DNA of 64,000 nucleotides from CAIQPS01 sp963783835 (GTDB lineage Bacteria > Actinomycetota > Thermoleophilia > RBG-16-64-13), in NCBI GenBank assembly GCA_963783835.1, contig CAWAOX010000015.1, positions 186,001 through 250,000 of the forward strand, in the 5' to 3' direction. The notes beneath the pieces are model-generated. The model was not told the DNA's origin. It saw only the letters and a program-made list of their open reading frames with translations, and ran no database searches. The position numbers and the translations under genes were made by a program. Position 1 is the first letter of the stretch; the number at the start of each line of letters is the position of its first letter. Shown here one piece after another: positions 8,790-15,792 of this stretch.

Positions 8790-9869
8790 GTGCCTATCCG
8801 TCCGCTCGTCTCGTACTCGATCGATCGCCTGGAGGTGCTGAGGGAAGACGGCACCGTCGACGAAGCCTTGATGCCGCCGCTATCCGCCGCGGACATCAAG
8901 AGACTGTACGCGCACATGGTGCTCACCAGGCAGTTCGACGAGCGCATGTTCAATCTGCAGCGCCAGGGGCGCCTGGGGACCTTCGCCCGGGTGGCCGGCC
9001 AAGAGGGAGCCCAGGTCGGCGCCGCTTTCGCCCTGCGTCCGAGCGACTGGCTGGTGCCGGCCTTTCGGGAGACGGGGGCACTGCTGCTGCGCGGCCTGTC
9101 CATGGTGCAGCTTCTCCAGGTGTGGAGCGGTGACGAACGGGGCAATGCGTTCCCCCATGAGCTGAGGACGCTGCCTATCGCCATCCCGGTAGGGACGCAC
9201 ATGCTCCACGCCGTCGGCATCGGCTGGGCCATGAAGGCGGCGGGCGAAGATGCGGCCGTGCTGACCGTCTTTGGCGAAGGCGCGACGTCCGAAGGAGACT
9301 TCAGCGAGGCCATGAACATGGCCGGTGTCTTCCAGGTCCCGGTGGTCTTCTTCTGCCAGAACAATCAGTACGCCATCTCGGTGCCCTATACCAGGCAGAC
9401 GGCCTCTCCCACCGTCGCCCAGAAGGCGCTTGCCTACGGGATTTTCGGCGTGCAGGTGGACGGCAACGACGTGTTCGCCGTTTATCGGGCGGTCTCGGAA
9501 GCCCTCGAACGGGCCCGGACGGGACACGAGCCGACGCTGATCGAGGCCCATACGTATCGGGTCACCGATCACACGACGTCCGACGACGCCCGGCGTTACC
9601 GCCAGGATGAGGAGGTGGCCGAGTGGCGGCAGCGGGATCCCGTCGAAAGGCTCGCGCGCTACCTGCGAGCGGCGGGTCTGATCGACGAAGCCGGGGAGGC
9701 CGAGGTCCTGGCCGATGCCGGCAGACAGGTGGCCGAGGCGGTCGAGGGTTTCGAGGCCCTTGCTCCTCTTGGGCCCGACGAGATATTCGCGCACGTCTTC
9801 GCCGAAAAGACCCCCCAGTTGCTCGAGCAAGAGGCGGAGCTCAAAGCCCGCCTGGCAAGGAGGGGCTGA
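8790..9869 (+). CDS. pdhA: Pyruvate dehydrogenase E1 component, alpha subunit
   Basis: Thiamine-diphosphate-dependent decarboxylation of pyruvate (or a branched 2-oxoacid) and reductive acetylation of the E2 lipoyl group. 359 residues starting at GTG 8790. The early segment RQGRLGTFARVAGQEGAQVG is typical of PdhA. The ThDP/Mg motif is GEGATSEGDFSEAMN, followed by FFCQNNQYAIS. The C-terminal part contains the expected TYRVTDHTTSDDA phosphorylation-loop equivalent. It is followed 1 base later by the beta subunit. PdhA is favoured over BkdA by the overall motif pattern, but substrate choice is inferred. Confidence 0.92.
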   Translation: MPIRPLVSYSIDRLEVLREDGTVDEALMPPLSAADIKRLYAHMVLTRQFDERMFNLQRQGRLGTFARVAGQEGAQVGAAFALRPSDWLVPAFRETGALLLRGLSMVQLLQVWSGDERGNAFPHELRTLPIAIPVGTHMLHAVGIGWAMKAAGEDAAVLTVFGEGATSEGDFSEAMNMAGVFQVPVVFFCQNNQYAISVPYTRQTASPTVAQKALAYGIFGVQVDGNDVFAVYRAVSEALERARTGHEPTLIEAHTYRVTDHTTSDDARRYRQDEEVAEWRQRDPVERLARYLRAAGLIDEAGEAEVLADAGRQVAEAVEGFEALAPLGPDEIFAHVFAEKTPQLLEQEAELKARLARRG

Positions 9870-9870
9870 G

Positions 9871-10851
9871 ATGGCGCGGCTGAACATGGTCGATGCTATC
9901 GACCAGGCGCTTCTGCAGGCGATGGAGCGCGACCCCAAGATCGTGGTGATGGGCGAGGACGTGGGCCGGGATGGCGGGGTGTTCCGGGTGACCGACGGCC
10001 TCATCCAGCGATTCGGGGAGCAGAGGGTCATCGACACGCCGTTGGCCGAATCGGGGATCGTCGGCATGGCCATCGGCATGGCCATCGCCGGCTACCATCC
10101 GGTCGCCGAGATCCAATTCGCGGGCTTCTCCTACCCAGCGTACGACCAGATCGTGTCGCATGCCTCACGCATGCGCAACCGCAGCCGCGGCGAGTTCACC
10201 GTGCCCCTTGTCGTACGGATGCCCTACGGCGGCGGGATCCGGGCTCTGGAGCACCACTCGGAGAGCGTGGAGGCGATCTACGCGCACGTGCCGGGGCTGA
10301 AAGTGGTCATCCCCGCCGATCCCAACGAGGCCAAGGGCCTTCTCAACGCTGCGTTGGAGGATCCTGACCCAGTGGTGTTCCTCGAGCCGGCGCGGGTCTA
10401 CCGGGCCGTCAAGACCGAAGTGCCGGAGGAGTATTACGTCCTGCCCCTCGGGAAAGCCCGGGTGGTGCGCGAAGGACGAGACGTGACTCTCATAGCCTGG
10501 GGCGCGCAGGTGAGGATCGTCAAGGAGGCCGCGGAGCGACTCCAGGCCGAGGGCGCCGCCGACGCGGAGGTGATCGATGTTCGCACCATTTCGCCCTTCG
10601 ATTTCCAGACGGTGATATCCAGCGTGATAAAGACCGGCCGGGCCGTGATCGTCCACGAGGCGCCGAAGACGTGCGGCTTTGGAGCGGAGATCTCGGCCGA
10701 GATCATGGAGCGCGCTGTACTTCACCTCCAGGCGCCGGTCGTCAGGATCACGGGGTTCGACACGATCCCGCCTCTCGCGAAGCTGGAGGACTATTATCAG
10801 CCGGACGCGGCGATGGTCGTTGACGCAGTCAAGTCGTTGGTGCGGTTCTGA
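9871..10851 (+). CDS. pdhB: Pyruvate dehydrogenase E1 component, beta subunit
   Basis: Partner of the E1 alpha subunit in the alpha2beta2 thiamine enzyme; 326 residues, normal length. The N-terminus DAIDQALLQAMERDP and the GEDVGRDGGVFR, DTPLAESGI and AEIQFAGF blocks are family hallmarks. The transketolase C-terminal domain contains RTISPFD. AAGGAGGGG 7-8 bases before ATG 9871 decides the start. It is cotranscribed with pdhA, and the first nitroreductase follows after 12 bases. Confidence 0.94.
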   Translation: MARLNMVDAIDQALLQAMERDPKIVVMGEDVGRDGGVFRVTDGLIQRFGEQRVIDTPLAESGIVGMAIGMAIAGYHPVAEIQFAGFSYPAYDQIVSHASRMRNRSRGEFTVPLVVRMPYGGGIRALEHHSESVEAIYAHVPGLKVVIPADPNEAKGLLNAALEDPDPVVFLEPARVYRAVKTEVPEEYYVLPLGKARVVREGRDVTLIAWGAQVRIVKEAAERLQAEGAADAEVIDVRTISPFDFQTVISSVIKTGRAVIVHEAPKTCGFGAEISAEIMERAVLHLQAPVVRITGFDTIPPLAKLEDYYQPDAAMVVDAVKSLVRF

Positions 10852-10863
10852 AAAGGAGTTGAC

Positions 10864-11598
10864 GTGGAGTACGAGGAGTTCCTGGAGTTCGTCAAGGGCC
10901 GGCGCACATTGCGGGCCATCAAATCGGACCCCATCCCCGATGAGTTGGTCCAAAAGCTCCTGGAGGCCGCGCGCTGGGCGCCGACTGGATTCAACATGCA
11001 GCCTCTCGAGATGCTGGTCGTGAAGGATCTGGAGCTGAGGCTGGGCATCAAGAAGATCGTCGACGACTACAAGAACAGCGATTTCTTCGCGCTCGAAGCC
11101 ACCCGCGAGGAGTGGCAGGGTTCGCCGTGGGCCATCGAGACGCACGGTCAGTGGGATTGCCCTCTGGCACCGGTCGCCATCCTCGTGATGGGTGACACCC
11201 GGCGCCGGGTCGGCCTCCCCATGGCGGCGCGGTACTCCAAGCAGAAGGGCGACTCCATCTTCGAGTCGTCGCTCTCAAACGCATTCATGTACATGTGGCT
11301 TGCCGCTCACAGTCTCGGCCTCGCGGCGCAGCCTGTCTCCGGGGTCAAGTATCCGAAGGTCCAGGGGCTCGTCAAGCATCTCCTCAACCTGCCGGACTAC
11401 ATCTACGTGTACGACATCTTCCTGGTCGGGTACAACGCCATGGAAGGCGGCCCCTCGGCCAAGCTGATGCGCCACCTCGACGAGATGGTGCACTACGACC
11501 GGGCGGGCGACGATGAGTTCATGAGCGAAGAAGCGCTGCACAAGGAGATCGTGAAGCTGCGGGCCGGCAACGTCGCCCGCCACGTCGAAGCGGGGTAG
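10864..11598 (+). CDS. Nitroreductase-family flavoprotein, paralogue 1
   Basis: Predicted FMN-dependent oxidoreductase of 244 residues, starting at GTG 10864 with AAAAGGAG upstream. The FMN-phosphate motif is GRRTLR near residue 16, with AARWAPTGFNMQP following. The C-terminal part has the usual AHSLGLAAQPVSG segment. It lies inside the pyruvate dehydrogenase operon between E1 beta and E2 and is followed after one base by a close paralogue, so the two probably form a heterodimer. The substrate is unknown; nitroreductase-fold enzymes include quinone, flavin and enone reductases. Confidence 0.82.
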   Translation: MEYEEFLEFVKGRRTLRAIKSDPIPDELVQKLLEAARWAPTGFNMQPLEMLVVKDLELRLGIKKIVDDYKNSDFFALEATREEWQGSPWAIETHGQWDCPLAPVAILVMGDTRRRVGLPMAARYSKQKGDSIFESSLSNAFMYMWLAAHSLGLAAQPVSGVKYPKVQGLVKHLLNLPDYIYVYDIFLVGYNAMEGGPSAKLMRHLDEMVHYDRAGDDEFMSEEALHKEIVKLRAGNVARHVEAG

Positions 11599-11599
11599 G

Positions 11600-12346
11600 G
11601 TGCAGTACGAAGAGCTGCTCGAGCTGGCCAGGAGCCGGCGCACTATCCGGGTGATCAAACCCGACCCGGTTCCCGATGAGTCGATCGAGAAGGCGCTCGA
11701 GGTGGCCCGCTGGGCCCCGAGCGGCTTCAACATGCAGCCGGCCGAATTCCTGGTCCTGAAAGATCCGGACTCGCGCAACGCCGTCAAGCAGATCGTCGAC
11801 GACTGGATCGATAGCGATTTCTATGCGCTGGAGGCCACCCGCGAGGAGTGGCAGGGACCCGCGTGGACCCTGCAGAACCGGGGACGGGTCGACTGCCCTC
11901 TGGCCCCGGTCTACATCCTGGTCCTGGGTGACACCCGCCGGCGGGCAGGTCTGCCTATGAACGCGCGGTACTCCAAGCAGAAGGGGGATTCGATCTTCGA
12001 GTCCTCTCTTTCGAACGCGTTCATGTATCTCTGGCTTGCCGTTCATAGTCTGGGGCTGGCGGCGCAGCCTGTCTCGGCGGTCAAGAGCGAACGGGTGCAG
12101 GGACTGGTCAAGCACCTCCTCGGTCTGCCTGACTTCATCTACGTCTACGAGTTGCTCGCTGTCGGTTACAGCGGGCTGGAGGAGGGTCCGCCCGCCAAGC
12201 TCATGCGGCACCTCCATGAAGTGGTCCACGTGGGTCGCCCGGGCGACGAGGAATTCCTGAGCGACGAGGAGTTGAGGAAGCAGATCCGTAAATTGCGGAT
12301 GGGCAACGTGGCCCGCCACCGGGAGGCGGACAGGGCCGAGGAGTGA
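11600..12346 (+). CDS. Nitroreductase-family flavoprotein, paralogue 2
   Basis: 248 residues, GTG start at 11600, one base after the stop of paralogue 1. By eye about two-thirds of residues are shared with it, including the long identical block ARYSKQKGDSIFESSLSNAF, so the pair is a local duplication. The FMN motif is SRRTIR and the substrate-side segment is ARWAPSGFNMQP. Differences concentrate around residues 85-110, which could line the active site. There is no separate promoter or hairpin between the two. Function in the operon is unknown. Confidence 0.82.
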   Translation: MQYEELLELARSRRTIRVIKPDPVPDESIEKALEVARWAPSGFNMQPAEFLVLKDPDSRNAVKQIVDDWIDSDFYALEATREEWQGPAWTLQNRGRVDCPLAPVYILVLGDTRRRAGLPMNARYSKQKGDSIFESSLSNAFMYLWLAVHSLGLAAQPVSAVKSERVQGLVKHLLGLPDFIYVYELLAVGYSGLEEGPPAKLMRHLHEVVHVGRPGDEEFLSDEELRKQIRKLRMGNVARHREADRAEE

Positions 12347-12396
12347 ACGTCGGGCGGTGAGCGGTCGACCGGCAAGCTACCCAAGGAGTTGCGGCC

Positions 12397-13869
12397 ATGG
12401 CATATGAGTTCAGATTCCCGGATGTCGGCGAAGGCATCATCGAGGGCGAGCTGCTTTTCTGGAAGGTGAAGGAGGGGGACGAGGTCGCACAAGACCAGAC
12501 CCTGGCCGAGATGGAAACCGACAAGGCGGTCATCGAGATGCCGTCGCCCCGGCCCGGACGCGTACTGAAGCTGCATGCGAACGAAGGGGACATCGTCAAC
12601 GTCGGCGACGTTCTGGTGACCATAGAAGAGGCGGTGGCGCTTGGTGGGACCGCGGCAGCCGCCCAGCCGGCGCCTGCTCGGGCCGCCGCGCCCGCGCCCG
12701 CACCTGCACCTAGGCCTGCGCCCACGCCGGCCGCCGCGCCACCCACGGCGAAGGCTGTCGAACCGGAGCCCGTGCCCTATACGGGATCGGTCGTAGGTCA
12801 GCTCGAGGAGGCGCCCGAAGAGGAAGAAGAGGTCGACGGGCCGCGGCAGGAGGCGGTGCCGCAGCAAGCAGAGCCGGAGATCCTCGCCATGCCCTCGGTC
12901 CGGGCGCTCGCCCGGGAACTCGGCGTCGACCTGAGAGGTCTTCGCGGGACGGGGCCCGGAGGCAGGATCATCAAGCAAGACGTGGAGGACACGGCTCAGT
13001 CATTGGCCTATGGCGCCGCCGTTCCGGCGGCCGCCGGTCCTGCAAGGGCTGTCGCCTCCGTTCCTCATGCGGCCGCGCCGTCTGCTGCCCCGGCCGCCCC
13101 GAGGCGCGAGGAGGAGGCGGGGCTCGCGCCGGTTCTTGGGGGACTCATCGAGCACGACGGCCACGGACCGGTGGAACGCGTGCTCTTCAGGGGAGTGCGC
13201 CGGAGCATGGCCCGCCGCATGGCCGAGGCCGTGGCCAAGCAGGCGCAGGTGACCACCATGGATGAGGCCGATGTCACGATCATCAAGCGCATCCGCGAAA
13301 AGGAGAGGACCGTCGCCGCAGAGCGCGGCGTGCGCCTGACCTATCTCGCGTTTGTGGTGAAGGCGTGCACCGCGTCGCTCAAGCGGTTCCCGCGCTTGAA
13401 CGCCGTCCTCGAAGAATCGGGGGAGGAGTTCCTGCTCAAGCGTTACTACAACATCGGCATCGCAATAGACACCAAGAGCGGGCTGATGGTGCCGAATATC
13501 AAGGATACGGACAGCAAGAGCATCTTCCGGATCGCCGAGGAGATCATCGACCTCGTCGACCGGGCGGAGGAGCGGAAGATAGACTTGGAGGGGTTCCGAG
13601 GAGGCACCTTCAGTATCACCAACTACGGTGCCATCGGTGGCCTTTTCGCCACCCCGGTCATCAACTATCCGGAAGTGGCGATCCTCGGGATGGGCCGGGT
13701 GAGAGAAGCTCCCGCCGTCCGCGCAGGGAAGATAGTCACCCGCCTCGTGCTGCCGCTGGCGCTGACGTTCGATCACCGCTTGGTAGACGGAGCCGAGGCG
13801 GCGAGATTCCTCAATCTCGTCATCGGCTATCTAGAGGATCCGGACCTGCTGCTCCTCGAAGGGGCTTGA
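12397..13869 (+). CDS. pdhC: Dihydrolipoamide acetyltransferase (E2)
   Basis: Core of the 2-oxoacid dehydrogenase complex; moves the acetyl group from lipoyl-lysine to CoA. 490 residues: a single lipoyl domain (1-80, METDKAV with lipoyl Lys43), a long Ala/Pro-rich swinging linker, the E1/E3-binding domain (MPSVRALARELGVDL, about 165-200), a second Ala/Pro linker, and the catalytic domain ending in the active-site DHRLVDG. AAGGAG stands 9-10 bases before ATG 12397. No E3 (dihydrolipoamide dehydrogenase) gene follows, so E3 must come from elsewhere. Confidence 0.94.
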   Translation: MAYEFRFPDVGEGIIEGELLFWKVKEGDEVAQDQTLAEMETDKAVIEMPSPRPGRVLKLHANEGDIVNVGDVLVTIEEAVALGGTAAAAQPAPARAAAPAPAPAPRPAPTPAAAPPTAKAVEPEPVPYTGSVVGQLEEAPEEEEEVDGPRQEAVPQQAEPEILAMPSVRALARELGVDLRGLRGTGPGGRIIKQDVEDTAQSLAYGAAVPAAAGPARAVASVPHAAAPSAAPAAPRREEEAGLAPVLGGLIEHDGHGPVERVLFRGVRRSMARRMAEAVAKQAQVTTMDEADVTIIKRIREKERTVAAERGVRLTYLAFVVKACTASLKRFPRLNAVLEESGEEFLLKRYYNIGIAIDTKSGLMVPNIKDTDSKSIFRIAEEIIDLVDRAEERKIDLEGFRGGTFSITNYGAIGGLFATPVINYPEVAILGMGRVREAPAVRAGKIVTRLVLPLALTFDHRLVDGAEAARFLNLVIGYLEDPDLLLLEGA

Positions 13870-13882
13870 GGAGAACAGCGGG

Positions 13883-14836
13883 GTGGACCGTCTCACGTGT
13901 GAAGAGCTGCGTGCGGCCACTCTCGGCTGCGAGGTGGTCCTACTAGTGGCTACCGACGCCGAGGCGGCTCTTCTGACGCGGGGTTTGCGAGACGTGTCCG
14001 CGCTCATCGTCACCACCAAGAGACTTATGGTAGGTCGCCTCGCATCGCTTGGCGACACCGACTCTGACGGCCGGCAGTCGCAGGATGGGGCGTCGACGGC
14101 GGAGGGGGTCGCGGCGACCGCGGGACGGCGGGTGGCGTTGGCGATCAGCGGCCTGGACAAGGTGAACGCCGCTCACCTGCTCACGTGTCTCATGCAGGCG
14201 ATGGATCCCCCGCCGCGCTTGGTCCTGCAGGTCGGGATCGCCGGGGCTCTACCCGGGAAAGGCGACTGCGACCCGGTTTCGGTGGGTGACGTGGTGATCG
14301 CCACTCAGGAGGCCTATTCGGACACGGGGAGCTCGAGTCCGGCCGGCTGGCTGTCCGCTCGAGAGCTTGGCTGGCCTATCGGGCTTGTCGACGGCGTGGA
14401 ATCGGGGGGTGTCTTCCCTATTGATGGCCGGCTCGCCGCCGCGGCCCTCGAGGCGGTGGCCCAGGCAGTGGTTGGGGCCGACCAGAGTCCGGCGGCCGCG
14501 GTCAGACCCGAAGAACATCCGCGCGTCGTGGCAGGGCCGTGCGTGACCGCCTCGCTGGTCACCGGCACGGCGCCGGAGGCCGAAGAACTGGCCGGCCGCT
14601 GGGGGGCGGTAGCCGAATCCATGGAAGGCGCCGCGGCGGCGCATATCTGCGCACTCTATGGGACGCCGTTCCTCGAGGTTCGCGGGATCAGCAACCTGGT
14701 GGGAGACAGAGACCGCGCGTCCTGGCAGGTGCGGAGAGCGGTGGCTGCCGCATCGTGGGCGGCTCGGGCGATAGTAGAACGGCTCGAAAGCCTACCTCTG
14801 GCAGAATCGGGAGCTGCGGCCGGGGGAGAGGCTTGA
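13883..14836 (+). CDS. mqnB: Futalosine hydrolase
   Basis: Cleaves futalosine (or aminodeoxyfutalosine) to dehypoxanthinyl futalosine in the alternative menaquinone pathway. 317 residues of the nucleoside phosphorylase/hydrolase fold. The ISGLDKVNAAH, QVGIAGALPG and VGDVVIATQEAYSDTG segments are typical of MqnB, and AESMEGAAAAH is the ribose-binding region. GTG 13883 has GAGGAG upstream. One base separates it from mqnD, which makes the menaquinone assignment firm. It sits at the end of the pyruvate dehydrogenase cluster. An N-terminal insert near residues 50-70 is Asp/Ser-rich. Confidence 0.87.
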   Translation: MDRLTCEELRAATLGCEVVLLVATDAEAALLTRGLRDVSALIVTTKRLMVGRLASLGDTDSDGRQSQDGASTAEGVAATAGRRVALAISGLDKVNAAHLLTCLMQAMDPPPRLVLQVGIAGALPGKGDCDPVSVGDVVIATQEAYSDTGSSSPAGWLSARELGWPIGLVDGVESGGVFPIDGRLAAAALEAVAQAVVGADQSPAAAVRPEEHPRVVAGPCVTASLVTGTAPEAEELAGRWGAVAESMEGAAAAHICALYGTPFLEVRGISNLVGDRDRASWQVRRAVAAASWAARAIVERLESLPLAESGAAAGGEA

Positions 14837-14837
14837 C

Positions 14838-15713
14838 ATGGAACCTCTCCGTCTGGCCTATTCGCCCTGTCCCAACGACACGTTCATCTTCCATGCCTGG
14901 GTGCAGGCACTTCTGCCCGACGCTCCGCCGGTGGAGGAGCGCCTTGAGGACATCGACACGTTGAACAGGCTCGCGGCGGGCGGCGAGGCGGACGTCATCA
15001 AGGTCTCGTTCTACGCCTTTGGCCACCTGCGCGATCGGTACGCGCTGCTGCATTCCGGAGGAGCGCTTGGGCGCGGCTGCGGTCCGCTGATCGTGACCCG
15101 CAAGGATTCCGGCCTGCGCCCGGCCGACTCCGCGGGGGGTATGGCGTCGCTCGCCGACGCCCTCAGCCGGGTGCGGGTGGCTATCCCCGGAGAGTTGACC
15201 ACTGCCGCCTTGCTCTCCAGCCTCTTCACCGGCGCCGCAAGGCAGCGTGTCGTGATGCCGTTCGACCGCATCATGCCGGCGGTCGCCGCGGGCGAGGTGG
15301 AAGCCGGGGTCATCATCCACGAAGGGCGCTTCACCTTCGGCTCGTATGGTTTGCGACGGCTGGTGGATCTAGGGGAGTGGTGGGAATCTACGACAGGTCT
15401 TCCCGTCCCGCTGGGCGCCATAGCCGTTTCCCGGGCGCTCGACGTCGAGGTGCAGCGCCGGGTGGAGAGGGCGGTCTTCGAAAGCGTATCGTATGCTCAG
15501 GCCCATCCGCACGCCTCCCGCGACTACGTGGCGGCCCATTCCCAGGAGGTCGATCCGGTCGTATGCCAGGCCCACATCGACCTCTATGTGAACGATGCGA
15601 CCCTCGACTATGGGGCCGAAGGGGAGGAAGCTATCGAGCGCCTTCTGGCCGCGGCGAGTGCAGCAGAGCTCGTCGACCCCTCGGAGAAGAGCCTGTTCTG
15701 GGACCAGCCGTAA
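14838..15713 (+). CDS. mqnD: 1,4-dihydroxy-6-naphthoate synthase
   Basis: Converts cyclic dehypoxanthinyl futalosine to 1,4-dihydroxy-6-naphthoate in futalosine-dependent menaquinone synthesis. 291 residues of a periplasmic-binding-protein-like fold used in the cytoplasm. The N-terminus LAYSPCPNDTFIFHAW is diagnostic, as are DVIKVSFYAFGHL and HEGRFTF. It follows mqnB directly. MqnA, C and E are not in the window. Its presence shows that the organism makes menaquinone without the classical Men route. Confidence 0.94.
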   Translation: MEPLRLAYSPCPNDTFIFHAWVQALLPDAPPVEERLEDIDTLNRLAAGGEADVIKVSFYAFGHLRDRYALLHSGGALGRGCGPLIVTRKDSGLRPADSAGGMASLADALSRVRVAIPGELTTAALLSSLFTGAARQRVVMPFDRIMPAVAAGEVEAGVIIHEGRFTFGSYGLRRLVDLGEWWESTTGLPVPLGAIAVSRALDVEVQRRVERAVFESVSYAQAHPHASRDYVAAHSQEVDPVVCQAHIDLYVNDATLDYGAEGEEAIERLLAAASAAELVDPSEKSLFWDQP

Positions 15714-15715
15714 CC

Positions 15716-15748
15716 GGGGCGGCGCTGGCCCGATGGGCCTGCGCCCCC
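15716..15748 (+). terminator. Long GC hairpin ending the pdh-mqn cluster
   Basis: GGGG, GCGC and GGCCC on the left arm pair with GGGCC, GCGC and CCCC on the right around a GAT loop (15716-15748), with a T-T mismatch and a two-base bulge. It starts 3 bases after the mqnD stop. No T tract follows. Confidence 0.55.
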
Positions 15749-15777
15749 GGGCCGCGAAGACCTCGCGTCCCGGCTGG

Positions 15778-15783
15778 TATCCT
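15778..15783 (+). promoter_or_regulatory. -10 box of a leaderless-type promoter (ABC-F gene)
   Basis: TATCCT ends 9 bases before ATG 15793 and no Shine-Dalgarno site lies between. The mRNA would start at or near the A of the start codon. No clear -35 is seen. Confidence 0.5.
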
Positions 15784-15792
15784 ACCCGTCTG

